Shown here: in pieces, positions 34,097 to 43,605 of the stretch
How the letters are laid out: each line of letters begins with the position of its first letter
How positions within the stretch are numbered: position 1 is the first letter of the stretch
Source: JANQGH01 sp039177555
GTDB taxonomy: Bacteria > Pseudomonadota > Alphaproteobacteria > DSM-16000 > Inquilinaceae
Direction of reading: 5' to 3'
Assembly (NCBI GenBank): GCA_039177555.1
Contig: JBCDFV010000007.1
Span: forward strand, 1 to 64,000
Length of the DNA: 64,000 nucleotides
Translations under genes and position numbers: made by a program
Notes under the pieces: generated by a model
What the model was told of the DNA's origin: nothing
The model's database searches: none
The model's input: the letters and a program-made list of their open reading frames with translations, nothing else

Positions 34097-34918
34097 TTGC
34101 CGACCGATAACAAGAAATTCGCCGATCTGGGCTGGCCCAAGACCGTCTGGGCAATCGGCGCGGTGCATGGCGAGGTCGACAGGCTGGCGGCGCTGCACGA
34201 CTTTATCCTGCCCAGGTTTCAACTTGGCGATCGCCTGGTCTATCTGGGCAATACGATCGGCCGGGGGCCGGCCCCCTTGGCGACGATCGACGAAATCCTA
34301 TCCTTTCGGCGCCGAATGCTCAGCCAGGCGGGCATGCTGGTCAGCGATATCGTCTTTCTGCGCGGCGCCCAAGAGGAGATGTGGCAGAAGCTGTTGCAGC
34401 TTCAGTTCGCGCCCAACCCGCAGGAAGTGCTGCGCTGGATGCTGGGCCAGGGGGTCGACAAGACCCTCGAAGCCTATGGCGGAAAGCCGGAAGAGGGCCT
34501 GGCCGCCGCGCGCGAGGGCCCGTTGCAACTCACAAGATGGACCAACCGGCTGCGGGAGTCGATCCGCCGCTCGCCCGGTCACAGCGCTCTGTTCACGGTG
34601 CTGAAGCGGGCCGCCTACACCACGCCGAACGCGCGCGACGCCGAGGCGCCCATGCTGCTGGTCAGCGCCGGCATCGACGTCAACCGCCCCCTGGCCACCC
34701 AGGGCGACAGTTTTTGGTGGGGGGCGTCGGATTTCGGCAAGATCAATGGTGGCTACGAGAATTTCACCTGCCTGGTACGGGGCCTGTCCGGAAACGGTCG
34801 CGATGTTCAGGCATCTGAGCACACGATCAGCCTGGACGGCGGTGCCGCCCGTGGCGGCTGCATCGCGGCCGCCCAGTTGACGGCGAGCGGCGGGGTCATC
34901 GACCTGTTCGAGATTTGA
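34097..34918 (+). CDS. Metallophosphoesterase-like protein with degenerate metal site
   Basis: A 273-residue protein that aligns with bacterial Ser/Thr protein phosphatases of the PPP type (WAIG-VHGEVDRLAALHDF, YLGN-IGRGPAPLATIDEIL). The three metal-binding signatures are altered. GDxHG is GAVHG (Asp to Ala at residue 22), GDxxDRG is GNTIGRG (Asp to Asn at 52 and to Gly at 55), and GNHE is GAQEE (Asn-His to Ala-Gln at 91-92). It is therefore probably catalytically inactive and may bind a phosphoprotein or have a structural role. The start is a TTG with a weak ribosome-binding site. rpoH follows 194 bp downstream in the same direction. Confidence 0.72.
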   Translation: MPTDNKKFADLGWPKTVWAIGAVHGEVDRLAALHDFILPRFQLGDRLVYLGNTIGRGPAPLATIDEILSFRRRMLSQAGMLVSDIVFLRGAQEEMWQKLLQLQFAPNPQEVLRWMLGQGVDKTLEAYGGKPEEGLAAAREGPLQLTRWTNRLRESIRRSPGHSALFTVLKRAAYTTPNARDAEAPMLLVSAGIDVNRPLATQGDSFWWGASDFGKINGGYENFTCLVRGLSGNGRDVQASEHTISLDGGAARGGCIAAAQLTASGGVIDLFEI

Positions 34919-35112
34919 CCCAGTCAATCCAAACCGCGCGTTCTCAGGCCGTTTAGCCACCTTCCACCGGCCGAATCAGAATCGATATTGACCGCTGTCG
35001 GCGGCGGTGATCCGCGTCACTGCGCCTCCCGTATATTTGTCCGAGAGCTAAGTCGGGCGGACGGTATTTTGCACCGCCCTGCACGGCCATTCGCAGCGGG
35101 AAAAGGATTACG

Positions 35113-35997
35113 ATGGCGTACATTGACGATCCGCAGACCCAACGGGCAAATCTCGATTACATCAGGGCGTCGATGCGCGAACCGCTGCTGACCCGCAGCC
35201 GCGAGTTCGAATTGGCGCGCAAATGGCGAGATAGCGGCGACCAGGATGCCTTGCACGAGCTGGTGCGGTCCTACACCCGCCTGGTCATCAGCACGGCGAC
35301 GAAGTATCGGAATTACGGCCTGCCGATGGGCGACCTTGTCCAGGAAGGCAATGTCGGACTGATGCAGGCCGCCGCGCGCTTCGAAGCAGAGCGGGACGTG
35401 CGGTTTTCGACCTACGCGTCCTGGTGGATTCGCTCCGCCATGCAAGACTATGTTCTGCGCAACTGGTCGATCGTGCGAACCGGCACGACGGCTGCCCAGA
35501 AATCGCTGTTCTTCAACCTGCGGCGGTTGCGCGCCAAGATCGAGGACCCGTCATCGGCGTCGCTCAGCCACGAAGGGCGCCAGCGCATCGCAACCGAACT
35601 GCGTGTCGAGATGCGCGATGTCGAATCGATGGAAATGCGCATGTCCGGCAGCGATCAATCGCTGAACACGCCGATCGCGGACAGCAGCGAAGACAGCTGG
35701 CAAGACTTTCTGCCCGACCAGCGGCCAAGCCCCGAGGACGTCGTTATCGGTATGCGTGATGCCGATTCCCGGTCCCGCTGGCTGGCCGAGGCGATTGGCG
35801 AGTTGAGCCCGCGCGAACAGAAGATCATCCGCCAAAGACGGCTGGTCGACGATGGCGCGACGCTGGAACAGCTCGGCCGCGAACTAGGCGTCAGCAAGGA
35901 ACGTGTGCGCCAACTGGAACATCGGGCCTTGACGAAACTGAAAGCGTCAATACAACGGCGCGTCGATCAACCCGACGAACTGTTCGTCGAAGCTTAA
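35113..35997 (+). CDS. rpoH: RNA polymerase sigma-32 factor (RpoH)
   Basis: Heat-shock sigma factor that directs RNA polymerase to dnaK-, hrcA- and groESL-type promoters. Region 2 shows GLPMGDLVQEGNVGLMQAAARFEAERDVRFSTYASWWIRSAMQDYVLRNWSIVR, and the RpoH-box QKSLFFNLRRLR is present near residue 137. Region 4 contains LSPREQKIIRQRRL and ELGVSKERVRQLEHRALTKLK. At 294 residues it matches alphaproteobacterial RpoH; whether it is RpoH1- or RpoH2-like cannot be settled here. ATG 35113 has GGAAAAGGA upstream. It ends in a strong terminator. Confidence 0.94.
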   Translation: MAYIDDPQTQRANLDYIRASMREPLLTRSREFELARKWRDSGDQDALHELVRSYTRLVISTATKYRNYGLPMGDLVQEGNVGLMQAAARFEAERDVRFSTYASWWIRSAMQDYVLRNWSIVRTGTTAAQKSLFFNLRRLRAKIEDPSSASLSHEGRQRIATELRVEMRDVESMEMRMSGSDQSLNTPIADSSEDSWQDFLPDQRPSPEDVVIGMRDADSRSRWLAEAIGELSPREQKIIRQRRLVDDGATLEQLGRELGVSKERVRQLEHRALTKLKASIQRRVDQPDELFVEA

Positions 35998-36024
35998 TTC
36001 CCCCCAATTGGGCTTCGATCGGCG

Positions 36025-36065
36025 GTGGGGCCATCCGGCAACGGGTGGCCCCACTGTTATTTCCG
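36025..36065 (+). terminator. Intrinsic terminator of rpoH
   Basis: GTGGGGCCATCC (36025-36036) pairs over 12 positions with GGGTGGCCCCAC (36043-36054) around a GGCAAC loop, followed by TGTTATTTCC. It lies 28 bp after the rpoH stop and before the convergent transglycosylase gene. Confidence 0.85.
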
Positions 36066-36085
36066 GATCGTAGTGTCCGCAGCCC

Positions 36086-37162
36086 TTAGCCAGCCTCGGC
36101 GACCCGATCGACCAGGTCGGTCATGGCATCGGCGCTGTGGGTCGGGTACAGCGGCGGTCTTGCCGGGTAAGGCGGGTTGAAGGGCGCGCTCGGGGCGACC
36201 ATGAACACCGGTGAATGCCAGGGGCTGTAAGACCGGCGTGCGGGCAGGCTTGCGGGTATCACCGGCACGCTGCCTGAGGGTTCCATCCGTGTCCATACCA
36301 TCTGGGGGCCGGATCCCGGCGCGGCGACGGACTGTGCCACGACGGGTGGCCGGGCGCCGGCCGTATAGACCACCGGTGTGACGGTCTGAACCGACGTCTC
36401 GCCAGGTGTCATGTAGAGGTCCGTGATGGTTGTCGGGCCGCTTGCGGTCGGGCGGCTGACCACCGGGGTAACGGTTGCCACAACCGGTCTTGTGACGACC
36501 GGCGAGGCGACCGGTGCCCTCGCGACCACTGTGGACGGCTGGGCGGATATCGCGGTTTCGTCGACCCAAGGCGCGGACGCGACCACGGCGGTCACGCCGG
36601 AGACCGGTGCCGCCTCTCGGCGGACCCCATTGGGGAAGCGGCCGGTGATCCGTGGGCCGATCATCGCCACATAGCGGATGGTCTCGTCCGGCAGCGGCCG
36701 GCCTTCCTCCAGGAACTGCTGATAGCGCCCGGGCCCGGCATTGTAGGCATAAAGGAACCCGGGCGATCCGAACTCCTCATACATTTCACGGATGTAGGCG
36801 GTGCCGGCCATGATGTTCATGGCGGGATCATGCGGGTTGCGGCCCAGATTATAGCGGTTGGTCAGATAGTCCCAGGTGCCGGGCATCACCTGCATCAGGC
36901 CCATGGCGCCGGCATGGCTGACGGTCAGGTCGCCGTTCAGATGGGTCTGGCCCCGGCTTTCCACCCACATGACCTCACGGATCCAGGTCTCCGGCACGTC
37001 GAATCGTTCCGACGCGGCGGCGATGTGGCCCGCCCACGGGTCACTGGGGTTGAAGGTGCGCTGTTCCGGAGGCGTCGACGCGCAGGCGGCCAGCGCCAGC
37101 GGGCCGGCCAGGAGGAGAAAGCGTGACAGCAAACGCGTGAAAAGCGTGGAAAGGCGTGACAT
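36086..37162 (-). CDS. Lytic transglycosylase lipoprotein (SLT domain)
   Basis: A lipoprotein of about 358 residues. The signal ends in the lipobox LAAC (Cys27). The SLT domain has the catalytic Glu in MWVESRG (Glu68), then GAMGLMQVMPGTWDYL and YNAGPGRYQQFLEEG, and should cleave peptidoglycan glycan strands. The second half is a Val/Thr/Pro-rich low-complexity region (about residues 190-300), probably a flexible wall-spanning or interaction tail. An ATG four codons upstream (37174) is an alternative start. It is convergent with rpoH. Confidence 0.9.
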   Translation of the reverse strand: MSRLSTLFTRLLSRFLLLAGPLALAACASTPPEQRTFNPSDPWAGHIAAASERFDVPETWIREVMWVESRGQTHLNGDLTVSHAGAMGLMQVMPGTWDYLTNRYNLGRNPHDPAMNIMAGTAYIREMYEEFGSPGFLYAYNAGPGRYQQFLEEGRPLPDETIRYVAMIGPRITGRFPNGVRREAAPVSGVTAVVASAPWVDETAISAQPSTVVARAPVASPVVTRPVVATVTPVVSRPTASGPTTITDLYMTPGETSVQTVTPVVYTAGARPPVVAQSVAAPGSGPQMVWTRMEPSGSVPVIPASLPARRSYSPWHSPVFMVAPSAPFNPPYPARPPLYPTHSADAMTDLVDRVAEAG

Positions 37163-37332
37163 CCTCTCCCCCATTTGGCAATCGTTTCAATCGGATAGAC
37201 AGATACCCTAAAAGGTCACTGCAACCAAGAGAATACCGACATGGTGACAACCGGTCGCGTCGGCGGGCTGCATCTAGGGTCCGGCAACCGACTAAACCAC
37301 AAGATACATGGTTTTCAGACGGTTAGGAACCG

Positions 37333-37944
37333 CTAACAGCCGTCGGCCTCGCAGTAGGTGATCGAATCAAAAAACCGTGTCCAGGCCGCTGCCGCACCGT
37401 TGCCGCCGGTCGGGTCGTCTTCTGTGCCTTCCGCGCCTTGCCAGACCCGGGTCACCATGTGCAAGTCCTGATCGCCTGACAGAACCAGCGCCCGGCTGAC
37501 CTCGATCAGGCCGGTTTCGCCGCCGTCTTCGGTTTGCGGCCGGCAGACGATGCTGGCGATCGCCAGCGCACGGCCGTTGCGCGCCGGCGGCGTGGCCAGG
37601 TCCGCGTCTTCCGGGGCGCAGGTTTCCGGCAGGCCCTGCAGCATGCGCGTGGCGACGTCCGACGGGGCCTGGTCGCCGATGCCGAAGAACCGCTGCACGC
37701 CGATCTGGTCTTCGCTGGGGTTCATCGCCGAGAGGTAGACCGTCAGGCGGCCGGTCGGCGGCGTATCGGTGCCGGCGGGCGCCCAGCCGTCGGGTATCGG
37801 CACGATCAGCCGCTCTTCCGGCTCCCAGTCCTGGGCCTGGGCCGGCGACACCAGGCCGCCGAGGCCAACCAGGATGATCGCCAGGCCCAGAAGACCGGAT
37901 TTGGCCCTCATCGGTCGCCGCGTCGATCGCCGCATCGGCCGCAA
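37333..37944 (-). CDS. Hypothetical secreted protein downstream of aconitase
   Basis: A 203-residue protein with a twin-basic N-terminus, hydrophobic core (LLGLAIILVGLGGLVS) and cleavage after PAQAQ near residue 38. The mature part has four cysteines (TCAPE, VCRPQ, YCEADGC), enough for two disulfides, and the segment IPDGWAPAG near its start resembles small periplasmic proteins. I do not recognise the family. It directly follows aconitase (1-bp gap between the aconitase stop and this start), so it is in the same transcript. Confidence 0.6.
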   Translation of the reverse strand: MRPMRRSTRRPMRAKSGLLGLAIILVGLGGLVSPAQAQDWEPEERLIVPIPDGWAPAGTDTPPTGRLTVYLSAMNPSEDQIGVQRFFGIGDQAPSDVATRMLQGLPETCAPEDADLATPPARNGRALAIASIVCRPQTEDGGETGLIEVSRALVLSGDQDLHMVTRVWQGAEGTEDDPTGGNGAAAAWTRFFDSITYCEADGC

Positions 37945-37945
37945 G

Positions 37946-40720
37946 TCAGGCCGCTTCCTTCATCATCCCGCGCAGCACATGGTGCAGAATGCCGCCATTC
38001 TTGTAGTAGTCGAGCTCGTCCAGCGTATCGATGCGGCACAACAGCGGCACCTGTTCCGACGACCCGTCCTGGCGATGGATGGTCATGGTCAAATTGGAGC
38101 GTGGCGCCAGCCCGTCCTCGATGCCGTCGATGTCGAACGTCTCGCTGCCGTCCAGGCCGAGCCCGCCGCGCGTCGTGCCTTCCGTGAACTGCAGCGGCAG
38201 AACGCCCATGCCGACCAGGTTGGAGCGATGGATGCGCTCGAAGCTCTCGGTGATCACCGCCTTCACGCCCAGCAGCAACGTGCCCTTGGCGGCCCAGTCG
38301 CGGGATGACCCGGTGCCGTATTCCTTGCCGGCGACGATGACCAGTGGCACGCCTTCTTGCTGATAGCGCATGGCCGCGTCGTAGATCGGCATCACGTCGC
38401 CGGACGGCACATGCCGGGTGAAGCCGCCCTCGGTGCCGGGCGCCAGCTCGTTGCGGATGCGGATATTGGCAAAGGTGCCCCGCATCATCACCTCGTGATT
38501 GCCGCGCCTGGAACCGTAGGAGTTGAACTCGCGCGGCGACACCTGGCGTTCGGTCAGATAGGTTCCTGCCGGGCTGTCCGCCTTGATCGCGCCCGCCGGC
38601 GAAATGTGGTCCGTGGTGACGCTGTCGGCCAGTTTGGCCAGCGCCCGCGCGCCCTTGATGTCGCTGATGGGCGACGGCTCGGGCTGCATGTCCTCGAAGA
38701 AGGGCGGCTGCTTGACGTAGGTCGACACCGGGTTCCACTCATAGACCTCGCCGCACGAGGTTTCGACCGCCTGCCATTCGGGCGTGCCCTCGAACACGTT
38801 GGCGTAGCGTTTGCGGAACATCTCCGGCGTCAGGCCGCGGTCCATGACCGAAGCGACCTCGTCGTTCGTCGGCCAGATGTCGCGCAGATAGACGGGAGCG
38901 CCGTCGAAGTCCTCGCCCAGCGGGTCGTTGATCAGATCAAGCTTCATGGAGCCGGCGATGGCGTACGCCACCACCAGGGGCGGCGAGGCCAGATAGTTGG
39001 CCCGGACATCTGGATTGACCCGGCCCTCAAAGTTGCGGTTGCCGGACAGGACCGAACAGGCGACCAGATCGCCCGTGCTGATCGCCGCGCTGATCTCCGT
39101 CGGCAGCGGCCCGGAATTGCCGATGCAGGTCGTGCAGCCATAGCCGACGAGATTGAAGCCCATAGCGTCGAGATCGTCCTGCAGTTCCGACTTCTCCAGA
39201 TAGTCGGACACGACCTGGCTGCCGGGGGCCAGCGAGGTCTTGACCCAGGGCTTGACCGTCAAGCCTTTCGCCCGCGCGTTGCGGGCCAGCAGGCCGGCCG
39301 CGATCATGACCGACGGGTTGGAGGTGTTGGTGCAACTCGTGATCGCCGCGATCACCACCGATCCGTGGTCGACCGAGAAATCGGCGCCCTCGACGGGCGT
39401 CTTGTTGGACAGTGGATCGCTGGCCAGTTCGCCTTCCGACGGGCCGCCGCCCTCCGCCTCCCAATCGCCGGCCTGGCCGACGGGGTCGACGTCCAGTTCG
39501 CTGGCCAGATGGCTTTCGAAGGCGCTTGCGGCTTGCGACAGGGGCACGCGGTCCTGGGGCCGTTTGGGGCCCGCCAGCGACGGTTCGACGTCGCCCAGAT
39601 CCAGGGCCAGCGTGTCGGTGAACAGCGGGTCCGGGCTGTCCGCGTCGCGCCACATGCCCTGCGCCTTGGCGTACGCCTCGACCAGGGCGACGCGGTGCGG
39701 CTCGCGGCCGGTGAAGGTAAGATAGCGCAGCGTTTCCTTGTCGATCGGGAAGAAACCGCAGGTCGCGCCATATTCCGGCGCCATGTTGGCGATCGTCGCG
39801 CGGTCGGCCAGGCTCATCTCATCCAGGCCGGGGCCGTAGAATTCAACGAACTTGCCGACCACGCCCTTGGCGCGCAGCATTTCCGTGACCGTCAGCACCA
39901 GGTCGGTGGCCGTCGTGCCTTCCTTGGGCCGGCCGGTCAGCTTGAAGCCGATGACCTCGGGGATCAGCATCGAAATCGGCTGGCCCAGCATGGCCGCCTC
40001 CGCCTCGATGCCGCCGACGCCCCAGCCGAGCACGGCCAGGCCGTTGATCATGGTGGTGTGGCTGTCGGTACCGACCAGCGTGTCCGGATAGGCCACGGTC
40101 GGCTTTCCGTCCTTGGACTCGTCGGTGTCCAGCCAGACGGTCTGGCCCAGATATTCCAGATTGACCTGGTGGCAGATGCCCGTGCCCGGCGGCACCACGC
40201 GGAAATTCTTGAATGCGGACTGGCCCCAGCGCAGGAACTCATAGCGTTCGCCATTGCGCTCGAACTCACGCTTCACATTGGCCTCGAACGCCATATCGCT
40301 GCCGAACTCGTCGACCGCCACGGAATGGTCGATGACCAGATCGACGGCGGACAAGGGGTTGATGCGCTGGGCGTCGCCGCCAAGCGAGGCCATGGCCTGG
40401 CGCATGGCAGCCAGATCGGCGACCGCCGGCACGCCGGTGAAATCCTGCATCAGAACCCGGGCCGGCCTATAGGCGATTTCCCGGTCCGACCGGCGGTTTT
40501 CCAGCCAGCCGGCCATCGCCTTCACGTCGTCGACCGAAACCGAACGCCCGTCCTCGTAACGCAGCAGGTTTTCCAGCAATACCTTCAGCGAATAGGGCAG
40601 GCGCGAGATGTCGCCCAGGCCGGCCTCCGATGCGGCGCCCAAACTGAAATAGTCGTATGTCTTGTCGTCGACCTGGATCTGGCGGCGGGTTTTCAGCGTG
40701 TCATGTCCGGTGGTGGTCAC
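37946..40720 (-). CDS. acnA: Aconitate hydratase A
   Basis: TCA cycle enzyme that interconverts citrate and isocitrate via a [4Fe-4S] cluster. The 924-residue protein shows the cluster Cys segments ITSCTNTSNPSVM and GCTTCIGNSGPLP, the GTDSHTTMINGLAVLGWGVGG motif and the C-terminal swivelling domain with GSSRDWAAKG. The length and the start MTTTGHDTLKTRRQIQV fit the AcnA/IRP family, so an RNA-binding moonlighting role is possible but not shown. A secreted hypothetical gene follows directly. Long frames on the opposite strand are GC-driven shadows. Confidence 0.97.
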   Translation of the reverse strand: MTTTGHDTLKTRRQIQVDDKTYDYFSLGAASEAGLGDISRLPYSLKVLLENLLRYEDGRSVSVDDVKAMAGWLENRRSDREIAYRPARVLMQDFTGVPAVADLAAMRQAMASLGGDAQRINPLSAVDLVIDHSVAVDEFGSDMAFEANVKREFERNGERYEFLRWGQSAFKNFRVVPPGTGICHQVNLEYLGQTVWLDTDESKDGKPTVAYPDTLVGTDSHTTMINGLAVLGWGVGGIEAEAAMLGQPISMLIPEVIGFKLTGRPKEGTTATDLVLTVTEMLRAKGVVGKFVEFYGPGLDEMSLADRATIANMAPEYGATCGFFPIDKETLRYLTFTGREPHRVALVEAYAKAQGMWRDADSPDPLFTDTLALDLGDVEPSLAGPKRPQDRVPLSQAASAFESHLASELDVDPVGQAGDWEAEGGGPSEGELASDPLSNKTPVEGADFSVDHGSVVIAAITSCTNTSNPSVMIAAGLLARNARAKGLTVKPWVKTSLAPGSQVVSDYLEKSELQDDLDAMGFNLVGYGCTTCIGNSGPLPTEISAAISTGDLVACSVLSGNRNFEGRVNPDVRANYLASPPLVVAYAIAGSMKLDLINDPLGEDFDGAPVYLRDIWPTNDEVASVMDRGLTPEMFRKRYANVFEGTPEWQAVETSCGEVYEWNPVSTYVKQPPFFEDMQPEPSPISDIKGARALAKLADSVTTDHISPAGAIKADSPAGTYLTERQVSPREFNSYGSRRGNHEVMMRGTFANIRIRNELAPGTEGGFTRHVPSGDVMPIYDAAMRYQQEGVPLVIVAGKEYGTGSSRDWAAKGTLLLGVKAVITESFERIHRSNLVGMGVLPLQFTEGTTRGGLGLDGSETFDIDGIEDGLAPRSNLTMTIHRQDGSSEQVPLLCRIDTLDELDYYKNGGILHHVLRGMMKEAA

Positions 40721-40916
40721 GGGTCGGCAACTCCTTAGAACAGGTCATGCGGATGGCGCGAGGCTCAGGCGCCCGTCGCGGTATTTTGTGCGGCGCACAG
40801 GATGTAGACGTTTTGGGCCGTGGTTTCAAACGATCTAGGCGTGTGGGCGGTGCCTCGCCATCCCCGGCTTGTTCGATTGCCCGGCGTTGACTAACTGTTG
40901 TCCGCCATCGTTTCAG

Positions 40917-42152
40917 ATGCTCTCGGTGTTCGATCTCATGATTGTGCCAACCGAACTGTTCGTGCTGGTCGCGGCCCTGTTGGTCTTCGCCAGTGTTCTG
41001 CTGGTCCCGCTGTCCGCCCGGGTCGGGGCGCCGCTGCTGTTGATCTTTTTGGGCGTCGGTATGCTGATGGGTGTCGACGGGCCCGGCGGCGTGTGGTTCG
41101 ACGATTTCGACGCGGCCTATGCGCTGGGCAGTTTGACGCTCGCCGTTATCCTGTTCTCGGGTGGCTTGGAGATGCCGGCGCGCACCGTGGCCTCGGTCGC
41201 GGCACCCGCAATCACGCTGGCGACCCTCGGTGTGGTGCTGACCGCGGGCCTGCTTGGCGCGGCCGCCGCGCCGATCCTGGGGCTGTCCATGCTCGAGGGC
41301 CTGCTGTTGGGCGCCGTCGTCGGCTCAACCGATGCGGCGGCGACCTTCCTGTTGATTCAGCAAGGGGGCGTGAAGCTGCCGGGGCGGGTGAAAGAAACGC
41401 TGCTGGTCGAATCCGGCGTCAACGACCCGATGGCGATCTTCCTGACCGTGGTGCTGACGGCGCTGGTCGACGCCGGCGCACCGCTGTCGTTTTCCACACT
41501 GGTGTCGACCTTGCCGGACCTGGCCGCGCAGCTTGGCATCGGCGCGGTTGCGGGCGTCGTCGGCGGGCTGGTGCTGGCCTGGGTGATCAACGCCATGAAG
41601 CTGCCCCTGGGGCTCTACCCGATCCTGGCGCTGGCCGGCGCCTTGGCGCTGTTCTCCGCCACCGCCATGGTTGGCGGCAGCGGCTTCCTGGCGGTCTATC
41701 TGTGCGGCATTGCCCTGGCCACCAGGGTCAAGGCCTCGCGCGAGCGGATCCGGCACTTCAACGAAGGCCTGGCCTGGCTTAGCCAGATCGCCATGTTCTT
41801 GATGTTGGGCCTGCTGGTGACGCCCAGCGAACTGGCGGCGACCATGGTGCCGGCGCTGGCCGTCGCGGCGGTGTTGATGTTCGTGGCACGGCCGATCGCC
41901 GTCTGGCTGTGTCTGGCGCCGATGAAGTTCCGCCATCGCGAGCGCTTTTACATCGGCTGGGTCGGCTTGCGCGGTGCGGTGCCCATCTTTCTGGCCATCA
42001 TCCCGGTGATCAGCCCCGGCGACGTCTCGGTCAGCTTCTTCAACATCGTGTTCGTGATCGTGGTCGCGTCCTTGGTTCTTCAGGGCTGGACCATCCCGGC
42101 CTCGGCCCGGTGGCTGCGGGTCACCAGCAAGCGCGAGGGCGAGTCCGCTTAG
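40917..42152 (+). CDS. Cation/H+ antiporter (CPA1, NhaP2/CvrA-like)
   Basis: An integral membrane protein of 411 residues with about 12 helices. SARVGAPLLLIFLGVGMLMGVDG, VILFSGGLEM and VGSTDAAATFLL are CPA1 signatures, the last holding the essential Asp. VNDPMAIFLT contains the ND motif typical of NhaP2 potassium/proton antiporters. Unlike E. coli NhaP2 it lacks the C-terminal cytoplasmic TrkA_C/CorC regulatory part. I chose ATG 40917, aligned with homologues, over TTG 40869. It is divergent from aconitase. Confidence 0.88.
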   Translation: MLSVFDLMIVPTELFVLVAALLVFASVLLVPLSARVGAPLLLIFLGVGMLMGVDGPGGVWFDDFDAAYALGSLTLAVILFSGGLEMPARTVASVAAPAITLATLGVVLTAGLLGAAAAPILGLSMLEGLLLGAVVGSTDAAATFLLIQQGGVKLPGRVKETLLVESGVNDPMAIFLTVVLTALVDAGAPLSFSTLVSTLPDLAAQLGIGAVAGVVGGLVLAWVINAMKLPLGLYPILALAGALALFSATAMVGGSGFLAVYLCGIALATRVKASRERIRHFNEGLAWLSQIAMFLMLGLLVTPSELAATMVPALAVAAVLMFVARPIAVWLCLAPMKFRHRERFYIGWVGLRGAVPIFLAIIPVISPGDVSVSFFNIVFVIVVASLVLQGWTIPASARWLRVTSKREGESA

Positions 42153-42285
42153 CAATTCAGACCGTTCTTGTGCCCAATGTCAGCCCGGCCATGCCGGAAT
42201 TCGATGGCTTGCGCGCCGCGATTGAAGGGATAAGTCGCTGCCCACGCAAATGACACTCTTAGCTTAGCATGTACGGAGCAGTGCG

Positions 42286-43605
42286 ATGGACACCTTGCCG
42301 ACAGTCGACTCGGCCGAACGCACCGTTTTGGAACGGGCGAAGCGAACGCTGATCCGTTATGGCGCGTCGTTTGCGCCGTTTGAGATCGTGCGCGCGAAGG
42401 GCGCTTATGTCTACGATGCGTCGGGCCGTTCGATCCTGGACTTCACCTCGGGCCAGATGAGCTCGCTGCTTGGCCACGGCCATCCGGAGATCGTCGAGGT
42501 CGTGTCCCAGGCTGTTGGCCAACTGGACCATCTGTTCAGCGGCATGCTGTCGCCGCCCGTGCTGGACCTGGCCGAGGCGCTGTGCGAGGCGACGCCGGAG
42601 GGTTTGGATCGGGTCCTGCTGTTGAGCACTGGCGGCGAGTCCAACGACGCCGCCCTGCGCATGGCCAAGCTGTACACCGGCGGGCACGAGGTCGTCGGCT
42701 TCACGAAATCCTGGCATGGCATGACCGGGGCGGCCGCGGGCGCCACCTATGCGGCCGGGCGCGGCGGCTATGGCCCCAGCTCGGTGGGCGCGCTGGCAAT
42801 CAACCCGCCCGATCCCTACCGGTCACCCTTTGCCAACGCGGATGGCTATGACTGGCAGGCGGAACTCGATTACGGCTTCGATCTGATTGACCGCCAGTCG
42901 GTCGGCGCCTTGGCCGCCTTCATTGCCGAACCGGTCTTGAGCACCGCCGGCATGATCGAACCGCCGGACGGCTATCTGCGCGCTGTGAAGGAACGGTGCG
43001 AGGCGCGCGGCATGCTGCTGATCCTGGACGAGGCGCAGACGGGGCTGGGCCGCACCGGCTCCATGTTCGCGTTCGAACGGCACGGCGTGGTGCCGGATAT
43101 CCTGACCCTGTCCAAGACCCTGGGTGCGGGCCTGCCCCTGTCGGCTGTGATGGCCAGTGCCGAGGTCGAGGCCGTGTGCCACGAGCGCGGCTATCTCTTC
43201 TACACCACCCATGTCTCCGACCCGCTGCCGGCGGCGGTCGGGCTGAAGGTCATGGAAATCGTCATGCGCGACCGACTGGCGGAGCGCGCTGCGGCCCTCG
43301 GCGAACGGCTGGGCGCGGGCCTGCGGGACCTGATGGCGCGGCACGATTGCATCGGCACCGTGCGCGGCCGCGGGCTGATGCAGGGGGTCGAGATCGTCAG
43401 CGATCGCGCGGCGAAGACGCCGTGGCCGGAAATGGGCGCCAGGATCATGCAGCGCTGCCTGGACCTCGGCCTGTCCATGAACATCGTGAACCTGCCGAAC
43501 ATGGCCAGCGTGTTCCGGATCGCACCGCCCTTGACCATCACCGAGGCGGAGCTGGATCTGGGCCTGGCGATCCTGGATGATGCGATCAAGCGCGAGACAG
43601 CTTAA
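42286..43605 (+). CDS. dgdA: 2,2-dialkylglycine decarboxylase (PLP enzyme)
   Basis: Decarboxylation-dependent transaminase acting on 2,2-dialkylglycines such as 2-aminoisobutyrate, giving a ketone, CO2 and L-alanine from pyruvate. The sequence is close to the structurally known Burkholderia enzyme across its length. Key residues align with a constant offset: Gln57 in TSGQMS (Gln52), Trp143 in SWHGMTG (Trp138), Asp248 in LILDEAQTG (Asp243) and the PLP Lys277 in LSKTLGAG (Lys272). Length is 439 residues. No dgdR regulator adjoins. It is convergent with an EamA transporter, with overlapping stops. Confidence 0.93.
   Translation: MDTLPTVDSAERTVLERAKRTLIRYGASFAPFEIVRAKGAYVYDASGRSILDFTSGQMSSLLGHGHPEIVEVVSQAVGQLDHLFSGMLSPPVLDLAEALCEATPEGLDRVLLLSTGGESNDAALRMAKLYTGGHEVVGFTKSWHGMTGAAAGATYAAGRGGYGPSSVGALAINPPDPYRSPFANADGYDWQAELDYGFDLIDRQSVGALAAFIAEPVLSTAGMIEPPDGYLRAVKERCEARGMLLILDEAQTGLGRTGSMFAFERHGVVPDILTLSKTLGAGLPLSAVMASAEVEAVCHERGYLFYTTHVSDPLPAAVGLKVMEIVMRDRLAERAAALGERLGAGLRDLMARHDCIGTVRGRGLMQGVEIVSDRAAKTPWPEMGARIMQRCLDLGLSMNIVNLPNMASVFRIAPPLTITEAELDLGLAILDDAIKRETA

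Noticed and set aside
35055..35079. GGGCGG/CCGCCC inverted repeat upstream of rpoH as an RNA thermometer
   Set aside because: The stem is short and does not sequester the ribosome-binding site or start codon.
38357..40738. 793-codon open frame on the plus strand opposite aconitase
   Set aside because: High GC and codon bias of acnA keep the antisense frame open; its translation has no recognisable domain and is compositionally odd, while acnA is certain.
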